DNA from: Acidicapsa dinghuensis
GTDB lineage: Bacteria; Acidobacteriota; Terriglobia; Terriglobales; Acidobacteriaceae
Reading direction: 5' to 3'
Assembly: GCF_025685685.1 (NCBI RefSeq)
Contig: NZ_JAGSYH010000006.1
Span: 1-64,000 of the forward strand
DNA: 64,000 nt
The position numbers and the translations under genes are program-made. The notes under the pieces were generated by a model, which saw only the letters and a list, made by a program, of their open reading frames with translations, had not been told where the DNA came from and searched no databases. The stretch's first letter is position 1; each line of letters begins with the position of its first letter. Positions 7,246 through 14,783 of this stretch are shown here, piece by piece.

Positions 7246-8970
7246 ATGGCTAAGAGTGCGGCAGAGGTGATGGTGGAGACGCTGGCGGTGTCAGGGGTGA
7301 AGCGGGTGTATGGGTTGCCGGGTGATTCGCTGAATGGGATCACGGATGCGATACGGCAGCACCCGGAGCTTAAGTGGGTGCATGTGAGGCATGAGGAAGT
7401 GGCGGCTTTTGCGGCGGGTGCGGAGGCGCATCTGACGGGTGATTTAACGGTATGCGCGGGAAGCTGCGGACCGGGGAATCTGCACCTGATCAATGGGCTG
7501 TATGACTGCCATCGGAGCAGGGTTCCGGTGCTGGCGATTGCGGCGCAGATACCGAGTGCGGAACTTGGGACGGGATATTTTCAGGAGACGCATCCGGAGA
7601 TGCTGTTCAAGGACTGCAGCTATTACTGCGAGCTGGTGAGCGATCCGGAGAATTTGCCGCGGATATTGGGGATTGCGATGCGCACGGCGGTGGCGAAGCG
7701 CGGCGTGGCGGTGGTAGTGGTGCCCGGGGATGTGTTTCTGGGGAATTGCGCCGCGGCGGCGAGTGTGTTGAAGCTGTGCGATCCGGCTTCGGTGTTTCAT
7801 CCAGGGCAGGCTGATCTGGAGGCTGCGGCGAAGATACTGAACGGCGCGGGGAAGGTGACGATTCTGGGTGGGGCGGGATGTGCGGGTGCACATAAGGAAG
7901 TGATGGCGATTGCGGAGCTGCTGAAGGCTCCGGTGGTGCATGCGCTGCGCGGGAAGGAATTTATTGAGTATGACAATCCGAATGATGTGGGTATGACGGG
8001 GCTGTTGGGGTTCAGCTCGGGGTATTACGCGATGATGAACTGCGATGCGCTGCTGATGCTGGGTACGGATTTTCCGTATACGCAGTTCTTCCCGGAGAAG
8101 GCGAAGATTCTGCAAGTGGATGTGCGGGCGGAGCAGATTGGACGGCGCACGCATGTGGATCTTGGGCTGATTGGGACGGTGAAGGACACGATTGCGGCGC
8201 TCATGCCCCTGCTCAAGAAGAAGCGGGATTCAGATCATCTGAAGACTTCAGTGAACCACTACAAGAAGGCGCGGACAGGACTCGATGAGTTGGCGGTGGG
8301 TGAGCCGGGGAAGACGCCGATTCATCCGCAGTATGTGGCGAAGCTGGTGAATGAGCTGGCGGCGGAGGATGCAGTTTTCACTTGCGATGTGGGGCTGCCT
8401 ACGGTGTGGGCCTCACGATATCTGCGCATGAATGGAAAGCGGCGTCTGCTGGGGTCGTTTGTACATGGAACGATGGCGTCTGCGTTGCCGCAGGCGATTG
8501 GAGCGCAGGCGGCGTATGCGGGGCGGCAGGTGGTAGCGCTGGCCGGGGATGGCGGATTGGCGATGCTGATGGGCGATCTGCTGACGCTGCGGCAGATGAA
8601 GCTGCCGGTGAAGATTGTCGTCTTCAACAACGGGACGCTTGGGTTTGTGGAGCTGGAGATGAAGGCGGCGGGATTTCTGGATTTTGGGACTGCGCTGGAC
8701 AATCCTTCGTTTGCAGAGATTGCTACTGCCTGTGGATTTTTGGGGCTGCGGGTGGAGAAGCCGGAGGATTTAGAGGGTGCGCTGCGGCAGGCTTTTGCGT
8801 ATGACGGGCCAGCGTTATTGGATGTGGTGGTGAACCGGCAGGAGTTGTCGATGCCGCCTACGATTGAGTTCAAACAGGCGACGGGGTTTGGGCTCTACAT
8901 CATGAAGGCGGTGATGAATGGGCGTGGGGATGAGGTGATCGATCTGGCGAAGACGAATCTGTTTCGGTGA
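7246..8970 (+). CDS. poxB: ThDP-dependent pyruvate oxidase / pyruvate:quinone dehydrogenase (PoxB-like)
   Basis: A 574-aa ThDP enzyme. The start at 7246 is preferred because GGAGG lies five bases upstream; a TTG 14 codons earlier has no support. It has the N-terminal pyrimidine-binding domain with the activating glutamate (VRHEEVAAFAAGAEAHL), a central FAD/Rossmann-type domain, and the C-terminal PP domain with the ThDP motif GDGGLAMLMGD ... VVFNN. Length matches PoxB. Such enzymes oxidatively decarboxylate pyruvate to acetate and CO2, passing electrons to ubiquinone or menaquinone; the futalosine enzyme MqnA encoded nearby suggests menaquinone here. The distinction from other ThDP oxidases is by overall resemblance. 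It is transcribed divergently from the DUF4139 gene. Confidence 0.8.
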   Translation: MAKSAAEVMVETLAVSGVKRVYGLPGDSLNGITDAIRQHPELKWVHVRHEEVAAFAAGAEAHLTGDLTVCAGSCGPGNLHLINGLYDCHRSRVPVLAIAAQIPSAELGTGYFQETHPEMLFKDCSYYCELVSDPENLPRILGIAMRTAVAKRGVAVVVVPGDVFLGNCAAAASVLKLCDPASVFHPGQADLEAAAKILNGAGKVTILGGAGCAGAHKEVMAIAELLKAPVVHALRGKEFIEYDNPNDVGMTGLLGFSSGYYAMMNCDALLMLGTDFPYTQFFPEKAKILQVDVRAEQIGRRTHVDLGLIGTVKDTIAALMPLLKKKRDSDHLKTSVNHYKKARTGLDELAVGEPGKTPIHPQYVAKLVNELAAEDAVFTCDVGLPTVWASRYLRMNGKRRLLGSFVHGTMASALPQAIGAQAAYAGRQVVALAGDGGLAMLMGDLLTLRQMKLPVKIVVFNNGTLGFVELEMKAAGFLDFGTALDNPSFAEIATACGFLGLRVEKPEDLEGALRQAFAYDGPALLDVVVNRQELSMPPTIEFKQATGFGLYIMKAVMNGRGDEVIDLAKTNLFR

Positions 8971-8975
8971 GGCTC

Positions 8976-8994
8976 GTGTGGAGTGTGAGTGTGG
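8976..8994 (+). repeat. Short dispersed repeat GTGTGGAGTGTGAGTGTGG
   Basis: Identical 19-bp copy at 11882-11900, in both cases just outside a gene end. Purine/GT-rich and not palindromic. Confidence 0.5.
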
Positions 8995-9020
8995 GGTGTG
9001 AAAGGCAAAAGCAAAGACAG

Positions 9021-9077
9021 AAGCAGATCCCCTTCGGGGATGAGAGACAAAAAGCAATTGCGAGGCAAAAGCAGATC
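9021..9077 (+). repeat. Composite intergenic repeat (family B), copy 1
   Basis: Begins with AGCAGATCCCCTTCGGGGAT (hairpin ATCCCC-TTC-GGGGAT), followed after about 20 bases by GGCAAAAGCAGATCCTTCGC. The same two parts in the same order recur at 10534-10604. Confidence 0.6.
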
Positions 9078-9125
9078 CTTCGCTTTCACCCCAACGAGCG
9101 AAAGGCGCGCTCGCCGGGGACCCCG

Positions 9126-9171
9126 AGGCGCTCAGGATGACAAACCTGGTGAATAGGCGCTCAGGATGACA
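9126..9171 (+). repeat. 17-bp direct repeat pair
   Basis: AGGCGCTCAGGATGACA occurs at 9126-9142 and again at 9155-9171, separated by 12 bases. It is intergenic, between the convergent ends of poxB and the DinB-fold gene. Confidence 0.6.
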
Positions 9172-9188
9172 GGCAGAAAGGCAAATAC

Positions 9189-9231
9189 AAAAGCTGGCCG
9201 AAGTTTGACTATCAGGCTTCGGCCAGCTTTT
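9189..9231 (-). terminator. Intrinsic terminator of the DinB-fold gene
   Basis: A perfect 15-bp stem (arms 9189-9203 and 9217-9231) containing GCTGGCCGAAG/CTTCGGCCAGC with a 13-base loop, followed on the minus strand by TTTTGTATTT. The 5' arm overlaps the last codons of the gene. It may also stop poxB transcripts from the other side (TTTTT on the plus strand). Confidence 0.7.
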
Positions 9232-9694
9232 TGAGTTGATGGATGTGATTTAGATCGTGGCCGGCCATGGTTTCTACGATGGTCTGGAAGGTCATGGTTC
9301 CGCGTTCGGGATGGGTGGCTGGTTTGTGCGCGGCCGAGGGTGGGGCATTGCGGATGAGGATGAGGTTCCACTCGCGGAGGGCGGTGAAGGCGGCAAGGGC
9401 CTGTTGTGCGGTGATGGTGGGATAGAGAGAGGCCCAGCGATCCTGGTCGAAGGGCTGGATGGTGTGGTTGTCTTCAGCGAGGGTCTGGCGGAGACGGAAG
9501 CCGAAGGCTACTTCGCAGTCGGCGAGATGACAGAGGATTTCGGCTGGGGTCCATTTGCCTGGGGCGGAGGCGAGGCCGATGCGGGTAGGGCCTATGGCTT
9601 CGGCTAGCGACTCAAGCTCGGCGGGGGTGGAAGAGAGAATCTCGTCGATAAGACGTCCGTCGAGGAAGCGGGCGTAGGGGTTGAGGTCGGGCAT
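9212..9694 (-). CDS. DinB-superfamily protein
   Basis: A 160-aa four-helix DinB/YfiT-like protein. Candidate metal ligands are the histidines of the family pattern: CHLADCEVAF in helix 2 and GHDLNHIHQL near the C terminus. Members bind a divalent metal and include thiol transferases (bacillithiol or mycothiol S-transferases), but most, like this one, have no assigned reaction. GGAGAG precedes the ATG at 9694. It is a monocistronic unit with its own terminator overlapping its 3' end. Confidence 0.8.
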   Translation of the reverse strand: MPDLNPYARFLDGRLIDEILSSTPAELESLAEAIGPTRIGLASAPGKWTPAEILCHLADCEVAFGFRLRQTLAEDNHTIQPFDQDRWASLYPTITAQQALAAFTALREWNLILIRNAPPSAAHKPATHPERGTMTFQTIVETMAGHDLNHIHQLKKLAEA

Positions 9695-9736
9695 GGTGGG
9701 CTCTCCGAGATGATGTTAGCGCAGGGATGGGATTTA

Positions 9737-9765
9737 AGAGATCAGAGATCAGGGGTCAGAGATCA
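9737..9765 (+). repeat. GATCAGA-stutter repeat (family C), copy 1
   Basis: A 29-bp sequence opening AGAGATCAGAGATCAGGG and ending GTCAGAGATCA, identical to 27283-27311. It overlaps the stop codon of the gene ending at 9763. Confidence 0.7.
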
Positions 9766-10452
9766 GGTTATTCGTACTTGCGTTCTTCGCAGAATGCGTG
9801 ATCGTGTGTTTGCGAGGCGCTTTTTGTATTTCTTGTTTTCTATGAGCAGACGCTCCCAAGTTGGCTGATCGAGTATTTCGAATTTGGAGGCATGAGGCGT
9901 GAGGGGAAATCCACTATCCAGTGCGGGGTGAAATGAATTGCAAGGAGGGGCGTTTTCGTCGGGAGTAAGGAAGAAACCAGGGTCATCGGTGTACACGGCA
10001 ATTTTGCTTGGTTCTGCAGGAAATAACTCTGTAGACCACAGAAGTTCTCCAGTCTTGCTGTAGTGTCCGATCTGATGATCAATGCGTACCTTGGGGATTG
10101 TGGCGACGATCTTGGGTTTACGACAGAGGTGCTCTTCGCGTAATTCGAAGAACCGATTGAGCGCTTGTTTTTCGTTTGGAATGCAGCTCAGGATGACGCG
10201 ATGCCAGCAGCCGCTCCAGTTGCTGCTGAGACGGAGCCTATAGGCCACCCAGTCAGGGAAGTCACTTGGGAGTGAAGATGGGCTCGTGACTTTGTGCAAG
10301 CACTCCGCCATTTGAAAGCCATGCAAGTAAAACCACAATCCGGACAAGGTGGACTCCCCGATATACATGCCTGGACGTACTTGTACGATGTCGAGGATCG
10401 ACTGCTGTTTTAGATCATGTTCGAAGATCTTGATATCGTTCGGTTCTTCCAT
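9763..10452 (-). CDS. Uncharacterised protein with an RPGMYIG motif
   Basis: A 229-aa soluble protein. The frame is open further upstream, but that part translates a family B repeat, so the ATG at 10452 (GGGAGC eight bases upstream) is preferred. Near the N terminus, ILDIVQVRPGMYIGESTLSG resembles a pattern in short uncharacterised, sometimes immunity-like, bacterial proteins. The remainder is mixed and rich in Trp and Pro, and the C terminus is strongly basic (KKYKKRLANTRSRILRRTQ). No enzyme motif was seen. Its stop codon lies inside a family C repeat and its upstream region holds a family B repeat, so the gene is boxed in by repeats. Function unknown. Confidence 0.5.
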   Translation of the reverse strand: MEEPNDIKIFEHDLKQQSILDIVQVRPGMYIGESTLSGLWFYLHGFQMAECLHKVTSPSSLPSDFPDWVAYRLRLSSNWSGCWHRVILSCIPNEKQALNRFFELREEHLCRKPKIVATIPKVRIDHQIGHYSKTGELLWSTELFPAEPSKIAVYTDDPGFFLTPDENAPPCNSFHPALDSGFPLTPHASKFEILDQPTWERLLIENKKYKKRLANTRSRILRRTQVRIT

Positions 10453-10533
10453 CAAAGATGCTCCCGAGATGGACTCATCGTACTGGATATTTGTGAGGAC
10501 GGACTTGTAGCTTAGTCCAGCATCCTTAGTGGA

Positions 10534-10604
10534 AAGCAGATCCCCTTCGGGGATGACAGACCGAAAGACAAGTGCAAGAACAAAGGCAAAAGCAGATCTT
10601 TGGC
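10534..10604 (+). repeat. Composite intergenic repeat (family B), copy 2
   Basis: AGCAGATCCCCTTCGGGGAT again, followed about 30 bases later by GGCAAAAGCAGATC and CTTTGGCTTT. Both parts and their order match 9021-9077. Confidence 0.6.
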
Positions 10605-10696
10605 TTTGCAATGTTTCGCGCGGGATTACAAATCCGCTAACTTTAATTTTATTTGCGCAATTCAGCGGAATTGATATATTTGGCCCACATGTGTTT

Positions 10697-10906
10697 ATGA
10701 ATTCCAATGACAAAAGACCACTCCCGGATGAAAACGTCGTGCTGACAGAACTTCCGCATGGGTTGTTGGATGAACTGCCATTCGAAGACCAACAGGCGAT
10801 CGTTGAAGTGATAGGTAAGACAGTTATGCTGGAAGCGTATGACGATCAAGAGAGGGCCGAGCTTAGGTTCATAGACGAAGCGGGAGTAATCCATTTTTGT
10901 ATGTGA
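10697..10906 (+). CDS. Small conserved-looking hypothetical protein
   Basis: A 69-aa acidic protein starting MNSNDKRPLPDENVVLTEL. The segment GLLDELPFEDQQAIVEVIGKTV followed by ERAELRFIDEAGVIHFCM has the look of a small protein family I have seen in bacteria but cannot name: a short helical part, then two beta strands. The frame is open upstream, but there it reads through a family B repeat, so the ATG at 10697 is preferred even though no strong ribosome binding site is visible. It is divergent from the RPGMYIG gene. Function unknown. Confidence 0.5.
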   Translation: MNSNDKRPLPDENVVLTELPHGLLDELPFEDQQAIVEVIGKTVMLEAYDDQERAELRFIDEAGVIHFCM

Positions 10907-10959
10907 GCCGAGATTTCATAAAGCCCGCATAAAAGGATTTGATCGGCCTGATTTGGCTA

Positions 10960-11850
10960 CTACTTTGGTTCGTAACTGGGTAAGACGCCGGTTTCTACCG
11001 CTAAGTCGAAGAAGCGTTGGATGCCCTTCTGACAGTTTTCATCGAGATAGTAATAGATATTTTCAGTTAGATAGGTTCGGATGGTGGCTGCCGGGAGGGG
11101 CAGACGGGCGGACCATTCCTTGACTAAGGTTTCTATGTTGGCGAGGCCGCGGTCGCGGGAGGCTGTGAAGTCGGAGGCTATGTCTTCGATGGTGCGGCCG
11201 GAGCGGGCGATGGATTCTTCGCGGATGGCCCAGACTGCGGCTACCCAGGTGGAGCCGGTGTGGGTGATCCATTCTTCGGCGACGTCGTGGTAGATGAGGG
11301 ATTCGCCGGTGCGTTCTTCGCGGTTCTGGCGTTCCTCAAGGGCGTAGAGAGCGGGGTCGCCGATGAGGATGGCGGCGTCGGCTTTTTCGAGCATTCGGTC
11401 CAGGTCGGGTGGGCTGGGCAGGAAGATTACGCCGGGGTTCCACCATTTGCGGAAGAGGATACGAGTGTAGGCGAGCGAGGAGCGGGAGGACGTATCTGCG
11501 GCTACGGTGCGGATTTGGGAGAAGAGTTGATTGGCGCGACGGACGAGGAGAATGGAGCGGACTTTGCGGCGCGAGGCGATGGTGCAGCCAGGGATGACCC
11601 GCAAGCCAGGTGTAGTGGCGAGGGCAGCGATGGGAATGAGGCCGATATCGGCTGCGCCGGGTGTGTAGATGGGCAGAGCGAGGCGGTCGGCGCAGGCGGA
11701 GGGGAGCATGAGCTCTAGCTGATAGCGCTGGGCGAGCTGGGATTTGTGGGGTTCGTGGTTGAAGTCCCACATGAGGGGGGCGGGGTTGAGGAAATTGATG
11801 GCGGCGATGCGGAGTGGGCTGGTGGGGCTTGCTGGGGTGGAGCTGATCAC
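10960..11850 (-). CDS. mqnA: Chorismate dehydratase MqnA (futalosine menaquinone pathway)
   Basis: A 296-aa periplasmic-binding-protein-like fold of the MqnA/MqnD family. The N terminus LRIAAINFLNPAPLMWDF carries the family's N-(Y/F)-L-N-xxPL pattern, and GAADIGLIPIAAL and a central DAAILIGDPAL match MqnA. MqnA dehydrates chorismate to 3-[(1-carboxyvinyl)oxy]benzoate, the first committed step of futalosine-route menaquinone synthesis. GTG start at 11850. MqnD is a close relative, but the length and the GDPAL region favour MqnA. No other mqn gene is visible here. Presence of the futalosine route fits the proposed phylum. Confidence 0.8.
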   Translation of the reverse strand: MISSTPASPTSPLRIAAINFLNPAPLMWDFNHEPHKSQLAQRYQLELMLPSACADRLALPIYTPGAADIGLIPIAALATTPGLRVIPGCTIASRRKVRSILLVRRANQLFSQIRTVAADTSSRSSLAYTRILFRKWWNPGVIFLPSPPDLDRMLEKADAAILIGDPALYALEERQNREERTGESLIYHDVAEEWITHTGSTWVAAVWAIREESIARSGRTIEDIASDFTASRDRGLANIETLVKEWSARLPLPAATIRTYLTENIYYYLDENCQKGIQRFFDLAVETGVLPSYEPK

Positions 11851-11881
11851 TTACTCAGGGTAACAAGTGGGAGTGGGGTGA

Positions 11882-11900
11882 GTGTGGAGTGTGAGTGTGG
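11882..11900 (+). repeat. Short dispersed repeat GTGTGGAGTGTGAGTGTGG, copy 2
   Basis: Exact copy of 8976-8994. It is followed by a small hairpin TTCGCGC-TTT-CGCGCGAA. Confidence 0.5.
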
Positions 11901-11992
11901 TTCGCGCTTTCGCGCGAAGTGGTTTTCTGAGCGTTGCGGCGCGGGCAGTGACGGCAGTGCTTGATTCCGCTTAAGATACCATCGACAGCTTT

Positions 11993-12814
11993 ATGCGAAG
12001 ATCGATAGCAAGTGCCCCCATATTGCTTACGTTGGTTGCCATCTCTATCTTTCGTTCAACTCCTATGGGTTATGCGCAGGGAACGAGCGGAGGCCCAATT
12101 GGAAAGACCAAGTCTACTGCAGCCGCCTCTGCAAAGAATTCACAGACGGCCGATCGACGATATGCGCTCACGAGAGGCGATTGGTCGGCTGCGACAGTAT
12201 CCCTCTTCAACACATGGTCGGCTTTAGATGACAATCCGAACCGCCGCCTGTCCTTTTATTCCCCTGATCACCAAAAAATCGTCAAGGTGATTGGTTCCAC
12301 CGTGACTCTTGTCATCGACAAACGAAGTTTCGAGACCGACATAAATAGCGAATCCAAGCACGATGCAGAACTTGGTTGGGCGCCAGATTCGACGAAGTTT
12401 TTTGTCACGTGGTCCGAAAGTGGAGAGTTAGGTCCCTGGCATATGCAGGTATATGGCGTGGATCGATCGGGCCTTCATGAATTTCCAAAAGTCGAAGAAA
12501 CGGCTCGAAGGGATTTCGAGCAATTAGTTCGGAAATTGCCAATCGACCCAGAGTTGAACACTCCGGAATTCAAGCACAATTGGGACGAAGCGGAATATTG
12601 CGAGCCGTACCACGTGATCGGCGGGCGTTGGCTAAATGGTTCAAAGGAGATTCTGCTTTCTGTTCTCATCCGAAACACAGGCGATTGCAGATATTCGAGT
12701 GACTTCAACGTATATCGCGTGAACGGCGAGACAGGAGAAGTTTTACAGCGTTTCACTGCAGCCGAAGGACATAGACGCTTTGGTGATAAGTATCTGCCGA
12801 TCATTTCTCCCTAA
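11993..12814 (+). CDS. Secreted protein of unknown function
   Basis: A 273-aa protein with a probable signal peptide (RRSIASAPILLTLVAISIF ... GYAQG) followed by a Gly/Ser/Thr/Ala-rich linker to about residue 50. The mature domain is beta-rich, with repeats of the type found in WD40-like/TolB blades (RRLSFYSPDHQKIVKVIG, AELGWAPDSTKFFVTWSES, LNGSKEILLSVLIRN), so a partial propeller or single beta sheet is possible. It has two cysteines (YCEPYH and GDCRYS) that could form a disulphide. No obvious Shine-Dalgarno sequence precedes the ATG. It is a monocistronic gene without informative neighbours. The family was not recognised. Confidence 0.6.
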   Translation: MRRSIASAPILLTLVAISIFRSTPMGYAQGTSGGPIGKTKSTAAASAKNSQTADRRYALTRGDWSAATVSLFNTWSALDDNPNRRLSFYSPDHQKIVKVIGSTVTLVIDKRSFETDINSESKHDAELGWAPDSTKFFVTWSESGELGPWHMQVYGVDRSGLHEFPKVEETARRDFEQLVRKLPIDPELNTPEFKHNWDEAEYCEPYHVIGGRWLNGSKEILLSVLIRNTGDCRYSSDFNVYRVNGETGEVLQRFTAAEGHRRFGDKYLPIISP

Positions 12815-12838
12815 GAGTCTTATCAGGGCATCCAGGCG

Positions 12839-13102
12839 TCAGTTTGAAATCCGGTGAGAGCTTTTGAATTGCCGCCAAATGGTTTCGATCAGTGCGCCTG
12901 CCGCGGCGTAGGTGGCGGCATTTGTCAGCAGGACGACATAGACGCTCATAGGATAATGACGGATCAGGGCTATAGGGCAGGTGAGGCAGAGAAGAGTCAA
13001 GGTAAGGCCGTGCAGCGATGGATATACGGCCATGAAGTAAGCTGACCAAAGGGTCACAACAAAAGCGCCGACAACCGCCCAGACCGCGATTCGAAGTTTC
13101 AT
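12839..13102 (-). CDS. Small membrane protein, unknown function
   Basis: An 87-aa protein with about three hydrophobic segments (residues 5-24, 29-47 and 53-75) and a basic C terminus WRQFKSSHR. The ATG at 13102 is chosen because GGGAGG sits seven bases upstream; an ATG five codons earlier lies over that site. It converges with the secreted protein gene. No family was recognised. An overlapping longer frame in another register is discarded as a shadow. Confidence 0.55.
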   Translation of the reverse strand: MKLRIAVWAVVGAFVVTLWSAYFMAVYPSLHGLTLTLLCLTCPIALIRHYPMSVYVVLLTNAATYAAAGALIETIWRQFKSSHRISN

Positions 13103-13292
13103 GGGAAAACCTCCCACTGTGGCTGCAATGATTCCACCATGGCATGTGCGGGGGCAAGCGCGGCTTGACTTCGTAAGGTGGACGGGCTAAGTTTCGGGAA
13201 TCCGATAGAAGATTTTGAGTTGCGAATATTGAATACTTTTGTGCCTGCTTGCGGGCTTTCCCGGTTCGGCGTTGTGATTTCCAGGACAAATC

Positions 13293-14468
13293 ATGACGCA
13301 ATCATTGCAATCGATAGAGACGCATACGGAGCTGGACGAGGATCGTCTGGCGTGGCTGGCGCTTGTGCTGACGCCGGGTTTGGGACCACGGCGAGTGCTG
13401 GAAGCGGTGCGGGGGCTGCGCAGCCCGAGTGAGATTTTTGAACTGCCGCTAACGGCGATTGAGGGGCTGCGGTTCCCGGCAGGGGCTTCGCAATATGTAT
13501 TTGATGGGAAGGCGAGGTCGGCGGCACAGAAGGAGTGGATGCGTGCGCGGGAGCTTGGTGTTCATCTGCTGACATATGGGTGCGAGGAGTATCCGGAGCG
13601 GCTGAAGGAGATTTATGACCCGCCGCCGGTGATGTGGGTGCGGGGGGATGTGTCTTTGTTGGCGAGGCCGTCGATTGCGGTGGTGGGGACGCGGCATCCT
13701 TCGCCATATGGGACGGGAGTGGCGGAGATGCTGTCGCGGGACCTGGCAGCGCGTGGGATGCTGATTGTGAGCGGCATGGCTCGTGGTGTAGATACTGCGG
13801 CGCACAAGGGTGCTCTGGCGGCGCGGAAGCCTACGGTGGCGGTTTGGGGTACTGGTGCGGATGTGGTGTATCCCAAAGAGAATAAGAGGCTGGCGGAAGA
13901 CATTTTGGCGACGGGTGGGGCAATTGTTTCGGAGCTACCGCTGGGGACGTTTCCGGCGCCGCAGAATTTTCCACGACGGAATCGGATTTTGTCGGGGCTG
14001 AGTTTGGGAGTACTAGTGGTGGAAGCGAGCGAGAATTCGGGGACGCGAGTGACGGCGCGTTGCGCTGCAGATCAGGGACGGGATGTATTTGCGGTGCCGG
14101 GGAATGTGACGAGCCGGAACTCGTGGACGCCGAATACCTTAATCAAGCAGGGAGCGCAGTTGACGGCGACCTGGGAGGATGTGTGGGAGGTACTGCCGTC
14201 AGGGGTGCGGCTGGAGCTGGAGGCGGGGTGGGCGGTTGAATCCAAACCGCAGGCCGGGGCATCTGATGCGCCTGATGCTGGTTTACGAGGCAGGGAAGCG
14301 GCGGTATTCGGGGTTTTAAGGCAGGACGCGGCGTTGCAGATGGACGAGATTCTGGAGATGCTGGAGGGCCAACTCTCGTCGGCTGAGGTGTTTACGGCGC
14401 TGTTTGAGTTGGAGCTGGCGGGGAGGGTCCGGTCGCTGCCGGGGAAGAATTATGTGCGTTGCATGTAA
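13293..14468 (+). CDS. dprA: DNA processing protein DprA
   Basis: A 391-aa protein. An N-terminal SAM/HhH-like region (ALVLTPGLGPRRVLEAVRGL) is followed by the Rossmann-like DprA core: AVVGTRHPSPYG, the GMARGVDTAAHKGAL helix, and FPRRNRILSGLS. The C-terminal winged helix (residues about 325-391) is present (QMDEILEMLEGQLSSAEVFTALFELELAG). DprA binds ssDNA and loads RecA during natural transformation. With comM at 44.5 kb it hints at competence, though both genes are widespread in non-competent bacteria. It reads toward topA, as in many bacteria where dprA precedes topA. Confidence 0.93.
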   Translation: MTQSLQSIETHTELDEDRLAWLALVLTPGLGPRRVLEAVRGLRSPSEIFELPLTAIEGLRFPAGASQYVFDGKARSAAQKEWMRARELGVHLLTYGCEEYPERLKEIYDPPPVMWVRGDVSLLARPSIAVVGTRHPSPYGTGVAEMLSRDLAARGMLIVSGMARGVDTAAHKGALAARKPTVAVWGTGADVVYPKENKRLAEDILATGGAIVSELPLGTFPAPQNFPRRNRILSGLSLGVLVVEASENSGTRVTARCAADQGRDVFAVPGNVTSRNSWTPNTLIKQGAQLTATWEDVWEVLPSGVRLELEAGWAVESKPQAGASDAPDAGLRGREAAVFGVLRQDAALQMDEILEMLEGQLSSAEVFTALFELELAGRVRSLPGKNYVRCM

Positions 14469-14783
14469 GGAATTTGAGGAGAAATCCAGAGGGGCGAATT
14501 GGAATTTGTTCGTGTTCCGTGTTAGCGTCCTGTCTTTGTAGGCATTTTTTCGCACGCCGGGCTGATGGAACAGGACTTCGAAAAGTCCGTTGACGTAGCA
14601 CACGCGAAAAGTCACGCTTGAAAACCGGTATGCAACGGATTGGAAACTTCGTAGTCCAATTGTCCATCGAAGGCTAGTAAGTGGATGGGCTGGATGAAGG
14701 TTTAGGCCGAGCTGGAGTATGTAAGGGTTCGCAAGAAGGGTAGTGCCGGCAGGACCGGTGCTGAAGGGTTTGAAGAGAAAGCA
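14469..14783. other. dprA-topA intergenic region
   Basis: 315 bp without a supported gene. It should hold the topA promoter; no clear -35/-10 pair was identified. Confidence 0.4.
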
